NCBI GenBank assembly: GCA_958295855.1
Contig: OY282383.1
Location: 1,468,481 to 1,532,480, forward strand
Direction: 5' to 3'
Length of the DNA stretch: 64,000 bases
DNA from: an uncultured Poribacteria bacterium
Lineage (GTDB): Bacteria; Poribacteria; WGA-4E; WGA-3G
Shown: positions 24,329-35,133 of the stretch, in pieces
Position numbering within the stretch: position 1 is the first letter of the stretch
Layout: every line of letters begins with the position of its first letter
Made by a program: the position numbers and the translations under genes
The notes under the pieces: generated by a model
Told to the model about the DNA's origin: nothing
The model's database searches: none
Seen by the model: only the letters and a program-made list of their open reading frames with translations

Positions 24329-24922
24329 ATGGGAAAAAAAATATACAGATGCTGTCTCATTTTAATGGGGCTCGGTATCCTCAGCGCATTTGCCGCCGAT
24401 GCACCTGCCGGTGAAGGTGGACTCTTATCCTCCCTCGGGATTGACCCAAAGACGATTATCATCCAGGTCATCGGCTTCTTAGTTGTGCTTGGGGTGCTCT
24501 GGAAGTTTGTTTTCGGCAAGGTCGGCGGGCTTTTAGAGGAACGCCGTACCGAAATTACAACGCAATTGGACCAATTGCAAACCGACCGGCAAGAATTAGA
24601 CCGGCTCACCGCTGAAACTCGTCAACGCTTAAGCGATATTGAGACTGAAGCACAAGCCAAGATTCAAACCGCAGTTGAGCAGGGTAATGCGGAACGTCAG
24701 CAAATTCTTGCACAAGCGCGCCAAGACGCAGCGGACGAAGTAGAAAGAGCGCGAGCAGAAATCCAGCGCGAGAAGGATGAAGCTATCGCAGAACTGCGCG
24801 GCGTTGTCGCAGAACTCGCTATTGATGCCGCCAGCAAAATTATAAGCGCCGAACTGAATGCGGAGAGACATCAGCATATTATTGATGCATCTATTAGCAG
24901 GTTGCCAGAGGCACCCCCCTAA
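24329..24922 (+). CDS. atpF: ATP synthase F0 subunit b
   Basis: Peripheral stalk subunit, 197 aa. An N-terminal signal-like hydrophobic stretch (4-22) is followed by the membrane helix (about 42-62, IIQVIGFLVVLGVLWKFVFG). A long charged coiled-coil follows (about 65-160), then the C-terminal AIDAASKIISAELNAERHQHII part that binds delta. No clear ribosome site is seen ahead of the ATG, so translation may depend on the upstream hairpin region. Confidence 0.92.
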   Translation: MGKKIYRCCLILMGLGILSAFAADAPAGEGGLLSSLGIDPKTIIIQVIGFLVVLGVLWKFVFGKVGGLLEERRTEITTQLDQLQTDRQELDRLTAETRQRLSDIETEAQAKIQTAVEQGNAERQQILAQARQDAADEVERARAEIQREKDEAIAELRGVVAELAIDAASKIISAELNAERHQHIIDASISRLPEAPP

Positions 24923-25067
24923 TACAATAATTGGAGGGCAAGGTTTCGGAAACCTACATCTGGGACCTCTTACACTTCTTGTGCCTTAGCACTGCTAGCG
25001 TTCACTGTCATTGTGAGGTCAGGTTTTCGTGCATCAGCCCTACCTATACCGAGGTGAAGATTAAACG

Positions 25068-25607
25068 ATGAGAGACATTCGGGTTGCTAAACCTTATGCC
25101 CGCGCCTTATATGATGCTGCCTTAGAACAAGATGCCTTGATACCTATCGTTGCAGATGTAACGAAGCTGATACTGTTGACTGAACAGTCTGAAGAATTCG
25201 AGCAATTAATCAACAGCCCTGTCTTGTCTCCGCAATTCAAAAGCGAGATGTTTCAGCAGCTTTTTGCTGACGCGGTGCATCCGCTGGTGCTTAATTTCTT
25301 ACATCTCCTCGCATCTAGGCAACGCGAACGCTATTTCGTGGCGATAGGGGATGTCTTTTTGGCACTCGTTGATGAGACCGCCGGTCGGCTCGTTGCAAAA
25401 GTGACAACAACTGTCCCGATGACACCGGAACAACAGGAGCGGCTCACACAGCAATTAGGGGCGTATTCCGGAAAACATGTCAGGTTGGAAACTACAACCG
25501 ATCCACGGATTCAGGGAGGCTTCATCGTGCAGCTAAACGACACCGTTTTTGATGCAAGCGTCGCAACGCAACTCCAACGCTTGAAGCAGCAACTGGCAAA
25601 GGGATAA
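25068..25607 (+). CDS. atpH: ATP synthase F1 subunit delta
   Basis: 179 aa, normal length. An N-terminal six-helix domain (RVAKPYARALYDAALEQ) and the C-terminal signature GRLVAKVTTTVPMTPEQQERL...DPRIQGGFIVQLNDTVFDASVATQLQRLKQQL mark OSCP/delta, which links the b stalk to the F1 head. Confidence 0.93.
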   Translation: MRDIRVAKPYARALYDAALEQDALIPIVADVTKLILLTEQSEEFEQLINSPVLSPQFKSEMFQQLFADAVHPLVLNFLHLLASRQRERYFVAIGDVFLALVDETAGRLVAKVTTTVPMTPEQQERLTQQLGAYSGKHVRLETTTDPRIQGGFIVQLNDTVFDASVATQLQRLKQQLAKG

Positions 25608-25751
25608 CGGTGCTACCGCCAGGGGCACGGTATGGTATAACTGAGATGCACGATGAATTACGCTGCTACGGACTGTGAAAGGACTACAGCAGAATCTTGG
25701 CCATCTTAAAATCCTATAAATCCTGATTAGATTTTCATTGGGATAGGACTA

Positions 25752-25792
25752 CAGCGGAAAACGGAAATCTCCGCAAGGAATGTAAAAAAATG
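25752..25792 (+). promoter_or_regulatory. Leader motif before atpA (shared with nuoN)
   Basis: CAGCGGAAAA, 8 bases, TCCGCAAGGAA, then an A-rich stretch to the ATG at 25790. It is the same arrangement as 16447-16487 before nuoN. The common block may couple translation of the two energy complexes or be a dispersed repeat. Confidence 0.45.
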
Positions 25793-27313
25793 GCAAAAGA
25801 GGTCCGACCGGACGAAATATCAAATATCCTTAAACAACAGCTGTTACAGTTTGAACAGGACGTGGATGTCTATGATTCCGGCACGGTGCTGGAGGTAGGC
25901 GACGGCATCGCGCGTGTGCATGGACTTGCAAATGCCATGGCAAGCGAGATGATCGAATTCCCCAATGACGTTTATGGCACCGCTTTCAATCTCGAAGAAG
26001 ATAACGTCGGCTGTGTGCTGTTTGGAGAGGACCAACTTATACATGAAGGTGATATCGCCAAGCGGACAGGAAGGCTAGCAGAAGTTCCTGTTGGTGAAGC
26101 ACTCCTTGGACGGATTGTCGATGCCCTCGGTCAACCCATTGATGGATTAGGAGAGATTAAAACGGAACACCGCCTGCCGGTTGAACGGAAGGGGCTCGGC
26201 ATCGTTCAACGGCAACTTGTCAGCGAACCCCTCTACACAGGATTAAAGGCGATTGACAGTTTGACCCCGATCGGGAGAGGCCAACGAGAACTTATTATCG
26301 GCGACCGGCGAACCGGCAAAACAGCCATTGCACTGGATACAATTCTCAGTCAGAAGGATACAGATGTTTACTGCATCTATGTCGCGGTTGGGCAAAAGGG
26401 TTCCACTCTGGCACAAGTTGCTAACACACTCCGTGAGCATAACGCGATGGAATATACTACCATCGTCGCCGCCCCTGCCAGTGACCCTTCACCGCTTCAG
26501 TATATCGCCCCCTATGCTGGTACCTCGATGGGCGAATACTTCAGAGATAAAGGGCAACACGCCCTCATTATCTACGATGACCTCACCAAACATGCATGGG
26601 CATACCGTCAAATGTCTCTCCTCTCTCGCAGGCCGCCTGGACGCGAAGCCTATCCTGGTGATGTTTTCTATCTGCACTCACGCCTCTTAGAGCGGGCCGC
26701 GAAGTTGAGCGACGAATTGGGCGGTGGTTCGCTAACCGCGCTGCCGATTATTGAAATTTTTGAAGGCGATTTGACTACCTACATTCCGACGAACGTTATC
26801 TCTATCACCGATGGGCAGATATACCTCACAACGGATCTGTTTAACCAAGGCGTAAGGCCCGCTATTGATGTCGGGACATCTGTTTCTCGCGTCGGCGGTG
26901 ATGCACAAGTAAAAGCCATGAAAGCAGATGAGGTTGCGGGTACCCTTAAACTGGACCTTGCTAGTTTCCGGGAGGTTGCTGCTTTCGCACAGTTCGGCTC
27001 AGATTTAGACGCTTCAACACAGTCTTTGCTCCGGCGCGGCTCACGGCTTGTTGAATTGCTCAAGCAACCCCAATATGAACCAATGCCTGTACAACGGGAA
27101 GTCGCATCTATCTTCTGTGGCACCAACGGCTACTTGGACGATGTCCCAGAAACCGAGGTCGCGCGGTTTGAATCCGAATTTCTGCAATACCTTGACAGGA
27201 ATTACGCGGAAATGCTCACCGAAATCGCAGAAACCGGCATCCTGAGTGACGAATTGCTTGAAAACTTGCACGCTGCTGTGAAAGTATTCAAGGAAAACTG
27301 GACTACCTCATAA
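25790..27313 (+). CDS. atpA: ATP synthase F1 subunit alpha
   Basis: Non-catalytic nucleotide-binding subunit, 507 aa, typical length. Walker A is GDRRTGKT (about 169-176), followed by the conserved [21 protein letters not shown] and the signature [26 protein letters not shown]-terminal helical domain present. Confidence 0.96.
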   Translation: MAKEVRPDEISNILKQQLLQFEQDVDVYDSGTVLEVGDGIARVHGLANAMASEMIEFPNDVYGTAFNLEEDNVGCVLFGEDQLIHEGDIAKRTGRLAEVPVGEALLGRIVDALGQPIDGLGEIKTEHRLPVERKGLGIVQRQLVSEPLYTGLKAIDSLTPIGRGQRELIIGDRRTGKTAIALDTILSQKDTDVYCIYVAVGQKGSTLAQVANTLREHNAMEYTTIVAAPASDPSPLQYIAPYAGTSMGEYFRDKGQHALIIYDDLTKHAWAYRQMSLLSRRPPGREAYPGDVFYLHSRLLERAAKLSDELGGGSLTALPIIEIFEGDLTTYIPTNVISITDGQIYLTTDLFNQGVRPAIDVGTSVSRVGGDAQVKAMKADEVAGTLKLDLASFREVAAFAQFGSDLDASTQSLLRRGSRLVELLKQPQYEPMPVQREVASIFCGTNGYLDDVPETEVARFESEFLQYLDRNYAEMLTEIAETGILSDELLENLHAAVKVFKENWTTS

Positions 27314-27370
27314 TTTTCCGTAGGCGTGCTTTCCAAGCGCGCACATCTTGTATCGGAGTTAAGACGAAAA

Positions 27371-28237
27371 ATGGCAACCCTACGTGAAATTCGACGGCGC
27401 ATCGCCAGCATTACAAACATCGCGCAAGTCACCGATGCTATGCGGGTTGTCGCCGCAGCACGGCTCCGTCGCGCCCAAGAAAATATTACTGCCACTCGCC
27501 CCTATGCGGATAAGCTCAATCACATCTTAGGGCACCTGATTTCGCAGATTGAAACACCAACGCATCCATTGCTCGAGAATCGAGAGGTGAAACATGTCTG
27601 CCTCATTTCGGTTTCCGGCGACCGCGGATTGTGCGGCAGTTTCAATAGCAATGTTATCCGGACAACGACACAACGAGCACAACATTATCAGGAGAATGGT
27701 GCAGATGTGACGCTAATATGTATCGGGAGGCGAACGCAAGAACACTTTGCACGGCGCGGCTACGACATCACCGATGCGTATACCAATATTTTCCGTCAAC
27801 TCGAATTCCAAACTGCTGTAGATGTCGTACACGAATTTGAACATCTGTATATTGAGAAAAAAATCGACAAGGTTGAGGTTATCTACAACAATTTCAAATC
27901 AGCGATTCTCCAGACCGTGCTCGTTGAGCAACTGCTCCCGCTGGTACCTGAGCTGCCCGAAGGAGATACACTTTTCTTGGATTATATCTATGAGCCGGGA
28001 CAGGCGGAGCTCTTTGAAATGCTACTTGGTAAGCATCTGAACATGCAGATGTGGAAGGTGCTTTTGGATTCCAATGCCGCGGAGCAAGCCGCACGAATGG
28101 CGGCGATGGAGAATGCAACCCAAAAGGCGAAGGAGCTTATTGATGAATTGATACTTCAGCGCAACAGGGCACGCCAAACGCAAATTACGACAGAAATTTC
28201 CGAGATTGTCAGTGGCGCAGCCGCGCTGGAGGGTTAA
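27371..28237 (+). CDS. atpG: ATP synthase F1 subunit gamma
   Basis: Central rotor shaft, 288 aa. N-terminal helix TLREIRRRIASITNIAQVTDAMRVVAAARLRRAQ and C-terminal helix MAAMENATQKAKELIDELILQRNRARQTQITTEISEIVSGAAAL are the paired coiled coil. The longer frame from 27326 is not needed; ATG 27371 gives the standard N-terminus. Confidence 0.95.
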   Translation: MATLREIRRRIASITNIAQVTDAMRVVAAARLRRAQENITATRPYADKLNHILGHLISQIETPTHPLLENREVKHVCLISVSGDRGLCGSFNSNVIRTTTQRAQHYQENGADVTLICIGRRTQEHFARRGYDITDAYTNIFRQLEFQTAVDVVHEFEHLYIEKKIDKVEVIYNNFKSAILQTVLVEQLLPLVPELPEGDTLFLDYIYEPGQAELFEMLLGKHLNMQMWKVLLDSNAAEQAARMAAMENATQKAKELIDELILQRNRARQTQITTEISEIVSGAAALEG

Positions 28238-28278
28238 AGGTAGTAGGCAGACGCTGTTCTGCCATCAGGAGGTTCCAG

Positions 28279-28767
28279 ATGGCAATCAATGTTGACGAAC
28301 AAATTGAAGAAGCGATGGAACGTGGCGAGTTCACCAACTTGCCCGGTAAAGGAAAACCGCTCAAGTTGGAGGCGAATCCATACCTCACCCCCCAGGTGCG
28401 CATGGCGAACCGACTCCTAAAAGAGAACGGGTTCGCGCCCCGGTGGATTGAATTAAAAAAAGAGATAGAACAAGAAAAAGCACAACTTGACAGACTGCTG
28501 GCAAACCTGAAAGCACGCCGTGAGCGAGTGGCTGTTATTCTGCAAGAAAATCCCCACCGTTCTAAGGCAATTCAGCGCAGTTTTGAGCAAGAACGCGCGC
28601 GCTCCCTTGCACAGTACAGTGAGAAACTCAAACACCTGAACCGGAAAATCCAACGCATGAATTTTCTCATGCCAACCCGCAATCGGCAACAGGCATTGAT
28701 ACATCATACAGAAGCACTTGCTCGATTTCGTAAGGCGTGCCCCAGTCTTTTACCTGATTTTCGGTAA
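28279..28767 (+). CDS. DUF1992 (DnaJC28-conserved-domain) protein
   Basis: A 162-aa protein. It begins INVDEQIEEAMERGEFTNLPGKGKPLKLEANPYLTPQVRMANRLLKENGFAPRWIELKKEIE, the diagnostic core of the DUF1992 / DnaJ homologue subfamily C member 28 domain, followed by a long charged helical region. The function is unknown; the family is sometimes thought to be chaperone-like. It interrupts the atp operon between atpG and atpD and is preceded by AGGAGG. Confidence 0.85.
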   Translation: MAINVDEQIEEAMERGEFTNLPGKGKPLKLEANPYLTPQVRMANRLLKENGFAPRWIELKKEIEQEKAQLDRLLANLKARRERVAVILQENPHRSKAIQRSFEQERARSLAQYSEKLKHLNRKIQRMNFLMPTRNRQQALIHHTEALARFRKACPSLLPDFR

Positions 28768-28770
28768 GAA

Positions 28771-30560
<1,790 letters not shown>

Positions 30561-30584
30561 TCGCAATCATAAGTCTCACTTAAA

Positions 30585-30628
30585 CGGTAGGGGCACTTTG
30601 GAAGTGCCTTCCCCAAAGTGCCCTACCG
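30585..30628. repeat. R4-type GTAGGG palindrome after atpD
   Basis: CGGTAGGGGCACTTTGG (30585-30601) pairs with CCAAAGTGCCCTACCG (30613-30628) with one extra G. It belongs to a loose family of GTAGG.../...CCTAC hairpins in intergenic DNA (58971, 59028, 61902, 61949). It could act as a transcript 3' hairpin between atpD and atpC. Confidence 0.6.
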
Positions 30629-30785
30629 AATTTGTCTAAGTCTTGGAGTTTAACAGCAAAACATAATCCAGGTTTTCTACAGATAACCAAGTGCCACTAG
30701 TTTTGCCAAACTGGCAAAACGGCTTACGCAACACAACGTTATTGCTTAGGGAACCTTTATCGAACGCTTGGTGCCAGGTTAAAAA

Positions 30786-31193
30786 ATGCTAAATAGAAGT
30801 TTTCATCTTGAAATTCGGACACCCGAAAAACTGATTTATGAAGGGGATGTCACCAGCGTTCGTGCCCCGGGAGTCGAAGGCAACTTTGAGATTCTCGCGG
30901 GACACATCCCCTTCCTCACCGCCTTGGAAATTGGTGAGATCCGCGTCCGGGAATCGGATACGCAGCAACTGCTCGCAACCAGCGGTGGAGTCTTTGAGGT
31001 GCTCCGCACGGGTGTCACCGTATTAGCTGAGACAGCAGAGTGGGCATCCGAAATTGATGTAGAGCGTGCAGAAATGGCGCGCCAACGCGCCCAAGACGTT
31101 CTCACCGCAAACCTGCCGGATCTGAACAGGCCGCGGGCGGAGGGGGCATTGGCGCGCGCGCAAAACCGCCTCAAAGTCGCGAGTAATTTGTAG
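30786..31193 (+). CDS. atpC: ATP synthase F1 subunit epsilon
   Basis: Rotor-associated regulatory subunit, 135 aa. The N-terminal beta-barrel is LEIRTPEKLIYEGDVTSVRAPGVEGNFEILAGHIPFLTALEIGEIRVR. The C-terminal helical hairpin (about 90-135) has IDVERAEMARQRAQDVL and RAEGALARAQNRLKVA. Bases from about 30990 to 31262 are repeated almost exactly at 34236-34508, and a part also at 37264-37400. Confidence 0.93.
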   Translation: MLNRSFHLEIRTPEKLIYEGDVTSVRAPGVEGNFEILAGHIPFLTALEIGEIRVRESDTQQLLATSGGVFEVLRTGVTVLAETAEWASEIDVERAEMARQRAQDVLTANLPDLNRPRAEGALARAQNRLKVASNL

Positions 31194-31237
31194 GCATTGC
31201 TCCGCTGCATCTGTTTCCCAAAAGAAGGCCAAGTTGA

Positions 31238-31426
31238 ATGTCACTCCCCAATCTGAATCATGCAGGTGAATTACCTATAGGAATACATCAGGCTAGGATT
31301 GGTGAAGTAATCGCTCAATTTGGCAGCGGAACGACACAGCGAGAGTTTGTGACTGCGCGTTTGCGACAAATCTATCAACTTGCTAAAGATACAGGATACT
31401 TTCAGCAATTGATTATATTGAAAGTA
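31238..31426 (+). pseudogene. 5' half of a split nucleotidyltransferase-like (DUF6932-type) gene
   Basis: MSLPNLNHAGELPIGIHQAR, then GEVIAQFGSGTTQREFVTARLRQIYQLAKDTGYFQQL. This is the N-terminal part of DUF6932-like proteins, which have a nucleotidyltransferase fold. Homology with the fuller copy at 36910 stops at 31416, just before the GS motif. The rest of this copy lies at 33628-33866, separated by about 2.2 kb carrying a protease gene. Confidence 0.65.
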
Positions 31427-31449
31427 ATGAAAAACCTTTGGTTTTTCAT
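31427..31449. repeat. ATGAAAAACC/GGTTTTTCAT hairpin at the left edge of the insert
   Basis: Perfect 10-bp inverted repeat (31427-31436 and 31440-31449) with loop TTT. The GGTTTTTCATT sequence recurs at 33617-33627 at the other edge of the insert, so the insert is bounded by matching short repeats. Confidence 0.6.
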
Positions 31450-31457
31450 TTCACTAA

Positions 31458-33245
31458 ATGAGATACGAAAAAATAGATCCAGAACTGATAGGAGCCTTCC
31501 AAGACTTTATGAACGAGGGCCCAGAGGAACTGGCCCTATATAGTAGGACATTGGACATCCACGACAACGTTGACATTCCTGGAGCGCCGAGTGTAAATGT
31601 TTTTCTCCACTGCGATGAGACAGCAAAACTCGCCCATTTGGGTAGGGATGACATTCAAGTCAATGCCGAGAAAGGGCGTATCAGGACGGCCCTCTTACCC
31701 CTAGAGATGCTAGAACGTCTTGCTGAGGAACCTGCCGTATCGTATATTTCTCCCTCGCGCGCCCTGTATCCACTGATGGACGTTGCACCCGGCAAAGTAC
31801 AGTTGCCGCGATTTCATCAAAACACTGGGTTGACAGGGAAAGGTGTCATCATCGGTGTCGTCGACTCCGGCATTGATGCCAACCATCCCGCCTTCCAAAG
31901 ACGGATTTTGCGCATCCGTGAGCAAAGGCTACGCGACACGAACGGGCGATGGGAACTGCATACGCGGGAATTCAGAGGTAGCGAGCTCACCAGGTCCCGC
32001 GACACCGATGGGCATGGAACCCATGTCGCAGGTATCGCTGCAGGCAACGATGCAAAATTCGGGGGAGTTGCCCCCGAAGCGGAATTGGTTATTGTCAAGA
32101 CAGAATTAAATTCGGTGCTCATCGGAGAAGGGGTTCGCTATATCTTTGAGGTTGCCAGCGAACTGGGGCGGCCAGCGGTGGTGAATCTGAGTCTCGGTGG
32201 ACATGACGACCCCCATGACGGTAGGGATGCGTTATCACAAATGATTGATGAGCAATCTGGCAAAGGCAGAATTGTTTGTTGCGCCGCCGGCAACGAGGGA
32301 GACAACAATATTCATGCCCAAGCCCAACTGTCTCAAAACGGGAACCCACACACCATGCGCTTTTGGGTGCCAGCAACATCCGGCACAACGGCTATTCGCT
32401 TAGTCACGCTGAATGGGTGGTACTCAGGACAAGACCTGCTGGAGGTCGCTGTCCAATCGCCGAGCGGGGTTCGGACACCCTATCAGGGCATTATAAGGGA
32501 AACAGACGTTTCGTATAAGCGAGTTTACGATTTGCCGGACGCGTGTGTCGAGATTTTCACACCTGGACCTCAGCCTATAAACAAAGACCATCACTTTCTC
32601 ATCAGGATAAAACCCCCGCAGGGTTCTGGTGAGCCCATTACAAGCGGTATATGGAAACTGTGGTTGCGTGGCAGAAATATTGAAATGGGTCAAGTGGACG
32701 TGTGGGCATTAGACGATAGCCGACAGGCGAATGTAATTTTCACAGGTCAAAGTGTTTCCGACTCACTGAAGATTGGTTCCCCGGGGGCAGCCCACCGTGC
32801 TATCACCGTCGCATCCTACACTACTAAGGTGGAATGGCGAAATATTGATGGGGATCTGATACAAGCAACATTCCCCCTAGATGATATTTCTGAATTTAGT
32901 AGCGAAGGTCCGTTACGTGACGGGACACAAAAGCCTGATGTGGCTGCGCCGGGGGCGTTCATCGCGAGTTGCAATTCTGGCGATGCCACTCCCCCGCTCT
33001 ACCTCCAGATAAACCCGCACTACACAATAAAGAAGGGGACAAGTATGTCAGCCCCCTTCATTAGCGGTCTGGTTGCCCTGTTACTGGAACAGGATCCGAC
33101 GCTTTCTCCGGAACGAATCAAAGCCCTTTTACAAGCAAGCGGTTCAATTCCAGGATACCCCGACGGCACCTTCCACCCGAAATGGGGCTTTGGACTGATA
33201 AATGCCCTTTCTCTGACAGATGCACCTGCCGCGCTCATCTCGTAG
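31458..33245 (+). CDS. Subtilisin-like serine protease (S8 family)
   Basis: A 595-aa peptidase. The catalytic triad is visible: Asp136 (GVVDSGID), His186 (DTDGHGTHVAG) and Ser529 (GTSMSAPF). A propeptide-like N-terminal region of about 108 residues (MRYEKIDPEL onward) precedes the domain, and a beta-rich insert (about 310-430) splits the catalytic domain between His and Ser. No signal peptide is seen, so it may act inside the cell or use another export route. The 92-aa gene 18 bp downstream resembles its propeptide. Both lie within an interrupted nucleotidyltransferase gene. Confidence 0.92.
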   Translation: MRYEKIDPELIGAFQDFMNEGPEELALYSRTLDIHDNVDIPGAPSVNVFLHCDETAKLAHLGRDDIQVNAEKGRIRTALLPLEMLERLAEEPAVSYISPSRALYPLMDVAPGKVQLPRFHQNTGLTGKGVIIGVVDSGIDANHPAFQRRILRIREQRLRDTNGRWELHTREFRGSELTRSRDTDGHGTHVAGIAAGNDAKFGGVAPEAELVIVKTELNSVLIGEGVRYIFEVASELGRPAVVNLSLGGHDDPHDGRDALSQMIDEQSGKGRIVCCAAGNEGDNNIHAQAQLSQNGNPHTMRFWVPATSGTTAIRLVTLNGWYSGQDLLEVAVQSPSGVRTPYQGIIRETDVSYKRVYDLPDACVEIFTPGPQPINKDHHFLIRIKPPQGSGEPITSGIWKLWLRGRNIEMGQVDVWALDDSRQANVIFTGQSVSDSLKIGSPGAAHRAITVASYTTKVEWRNIDGDLIQATFPLDDISEFSSEGPLRDGTQKPDVAAPGAFIASCNSGDATPPLYLQINPHYTIKKGTSMSAPFISGLVALLLEQDPTLSPERIKALLQASGSIPGYPDGTFHPKWGFGLINALSLTDAPAALIS

Positions 33246-33263
33246 ATAGAGGAGAAAATCGTT

Positions 33264-33542
33264 ATGAATTATCAGAAGCTTGACCCGGAACTGACTACCG
33301 CACTGACCGAGCCCGCAATATCAGATGCGGAATCCCCGGCATTCGCTGTCTTTATCCACACGGCTCATGCCCCCGCCCCGGATGAAGTCAGCTACCTTGA
33401 AGCATTAGGCATCTCGGGTATCACCGCAGATCGGCAGATATTTACCGCAATCCTCTCTGCCCATGCAGTTGATGACTTATCCAAACAGCCCTGGGTGCAG
33501 TTCCTTCAACTCTCCGGGGAACTGCAACTGCTCGGGAATTGA
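33264..33542 (+). CDS. Stand-alone propeptide-like (I9-type) putative protease inhibitor
   Basis: A 92-aa protein beginning MNYQKLDPELTTAL, against MRYEKIDPELIGAF in the upstream protease (8 of 14 identical). Later parts also correspond: FAVFIHTAH / VNVFLHCDE, and DRQIFTAILSAHAVDDLSKQPWVQFLQLS / KGRIRTALLPLEMLERLAEEPAVSYISPS. Subtilisin propeptides of the I9 fold inhibit their enzyme, and free I9-like inhibitors exist, so this is probably an inhibitor or folding helper of the protease (inference). AGAGGAG precedes the ATG. Confidence 0.7.
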   Translation: MNYQKLDPELTTALTEPAISDAESPAFAVFIHTAHAPAPDEVSYLEALGISGITADRQIFTAILSAHAVDDLSKQPWVQFLQLSGELQLLGN

Positions 33543-33627
33543 GGCGACCCTGGATTAAAAAGAACATGAGCATGTCCTAGAGCTACTCCCTGAATGCGCG
33601 GATGATGCCGCGCACAGGTTTTTCATT

Positions 33628-33870
33628 GCGAAGCCTGAACCTAACGATGTGGATGTTGTACTTATCTTTAGGGACGATTTTGACATAACAGTTTGCAGCG
33701 AGGAAGTGAAGAAGCTTTTGAACCATCAACAAGCAGAAGAGGCATTCGCATCCAGCATTTTTTGGATACGTCCATCCTTGCTGTTGCTGGAGACACTTGA
33801 CGAGTTTATAGAAGGCTGGCAAGTCAAACGTGATGGAACGCGCCGCGGTATCATAGAGGTAAGAAAATGA
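33628..33870 (+). pseudogene. 3' half of the split nucleotidyltransferase-like gene
   Basis: AKPEPNDVDVVLIFRDDFDI carries the D-x-D pair of nucleotidyltransferase folds. It continues through SSIFWIRPSLLLLETLDEFIEGWQVKRDGTRRGIIEVRK to a stop overlapping the next ATG. The N-terminal half with the region before the GS motif is at 31238-31426. The GSYIT residues present in the copy at 37056 are missing here, so the enzyme cannot be made as one chain. Confidence 0.65.
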
Positions 33871-34115
33871 TTCACAATGATAAAGAGCTCAAAGCGAGTC
33901 AGCAACGCATCGCATATTTTCAAAACTTGCTCTTACAACTACGGGTTAAGGCAACACCTGAAGAATTTCCGCTCATCTCAACTGGATATCGGACAGAGAT
34001 CCAGAAAATGCAAGATGAAGTTCTTGAATATCTAACCAGACATTCAGGTGAGCCGATACAAGCGAAAGTGACTTCAACGGAGGTATCCGCTGCGTCAAGT
34101 CACAGGAATCGATAA
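33867..34115 (+). CDS. Small partner protein of the nucleotidyltransferase gene
   Basis: An 82-aa, mostly helical and charged protein, MIHNDKELKASQQRIAYFQN onward, with GYRTEIQKMQDEVLEYLTRH. Its ATG overlaps the stop of the nucleotidyltransferase remnant (AAAATGA). Similar small proteins are found next to such genes and next to HigA-type antitoxins, so a toxin-antitoxin-like pair is possible. The role is not shown by sequence. Confidence 0.55.
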   Translation: MIHNDKELKASQQRIAYFQNLLLQLRVKATPEEFPLISTGYRTEIQKMQDEVLEYLTRHSGEPIQAKVTSTEVSAASSHRNR

Positions 34116-34141
34116 ATCGTTCAAACATTACGTTAGCCGAT

Positions 34142-34439
34142 TCAATTCAAGAACTCTCCCCTTACTGCTTTGGAAGTCGGTGAAATCCGTATCCGTGAAT
34201 TGGAAACATCGTAGTTAATGGCAACCAGTGGCGGTGTCTTTGAGGTGCTCCGCACGGGTGTCACCGTATTAGCTGAGACAGCAGAGTGGGCATCCGAAAT
34301 TGATGTAGAGCGTGCAGAAATGGCGCGCCAACGCGCCCAAGACGTTCTCACCGCAAACCTGCCGGATCTGAACCGGCCGCGGGCGGAGGGGGCATTGGCG
34401 CGCGCGCAAAATCGCCTCAAAGTCGCGAGTAATTTGTAG
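34142..34439 (+). pseudogene. Second, degenerate atpC copy
   Basis: The 5' part is a diverged match to atpC (LPLTALEVGEIRIRELETS) with an in-frame TAG after IRELETS. The last 68 codons (from about 34236) differ from the real atpC at only two bases. The identity continues past the stop through the nucleotidyltransferase start (ATG 34484) up to 34508. An ORF from ATG 34218 could still encode the 73-aa helical end of epsilon. Confidence 0.75.
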
Positions 34440-34508
34440 GCATTGCTCCGCTGCATCTGTTTCCCAAAAGAAGGCCAAGTTGAATGTCACTCCCCAATCT
34501 GAATCATG
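34236..34508 (+). repeat. 273-bp near-exact copy of atpC 3' end and next gene start
   Basis: Matches 30990-31262 without indels and with only two substitutions seen. Upstream of this block the two copies are clearly diverged, so the similarity has a sharp left edge, as expected after gene conversion or a recent partial duplication. Confidence 0.85.
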
Positions 34509-34787
34509 ACTGCTTTCAGCACTCCCCACAGAGATGCAACTCGAATACATTGCTATTCCCTTGTTGATACCACACTATAGGTGTTAACCCCTGCAAAGCA
34601 GGGGAAAATACCACCCACTCTGCGGGCACGGAAGGAAACCTCCGAAAGAGGTTTCCCACTGCTTTAGCATTGGGAGTATATCGCTCGACATTTTAACATT
34701 TTATGCGTTTTTTAGTAATATATCAAAAAGATTTTGAAAATCTGCTGAGGTATCCAAAACTTTTTGGGCAAAATTGAAATTTTTGAC

Positions 34788-34816
34788 TTGACATCTCTTG
34801 GAAATTATTGTAGCAT
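34788..34816 (+). promoter_or_regulatory. Putative promoter upstream of the Cys-rich protein gene
   Basis: TTGACA, 17-bp spacer, TAGCAT, followed by TATATAAG. Good -35 and spacing, moderate -10. It would give a leader of about 310 nt containing the 35078 palindrome. Confidence 0.45.
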
Positions 34817-35077
34817 ATATAAGCGGATTGCAATTTAATCGATAGATATACCGGCGAGGCAGGAAAGTTTTTACCAAATTCTCTCCATAAAATGCCACGC
34901 GCCGATTAAATGCTTGCTTATTTTTGTCACTTTTGTTAAAATAACAGATGTCCTTGCATGGGCACACTTTAAAACAAGTTAACAAATTATTTGTACGCAA
35001 TCACCCGAATCTAAAGATTTCCGTGAAGGTCAGATACAGAAACCCCGTGCCCACTTTTTTCTTGCTTTTGACCTGCA

Positions 35078-35106
35078 CCCTAGGATATACTAACGCTATC
35101 CTAGGG
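35078..35106. promoter_or_regulatory. CCCTAGGATA/TATCCTAGGG inverted repeat
   Basis: Perfect 10-bp arms (35078-35087, 35097-35106) around TACTAACGC, 27 bp before the ATG at 35134. It could be an operator or a leader hairpin just upstream of GGAAGGAG. Confidence 0.5.
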
Positions 35107-35133
35107 GTGAGTAACGGAAGGAGCATCCCTAAA

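Larger units (their letters stand above)
34509..35133. other. 625-bp non-coding stretch before the Cys-rich protein
   Basis: No convincing gene is seen. It contains an R1 palindrome CCCCTGC-AAA-GCAGGGG (34588-34604) and a hairpin GGAAACCTC (34634-34642) / GAGGTTTCC (34648-34656). It also has a promoter-like TTGACA (34788-34793), 17 bp, TAGCAT (34811-34816), and the palindrome at 35078-35106. The minus-strand frame here lacks protein-like features. Confidence 0.5.

Noticed and set aside
34701..35000. 99-aa minus-strand frame
   Set aside because: No family resemblance; it lies opposite a promoter-like region and shows no ribosome site.
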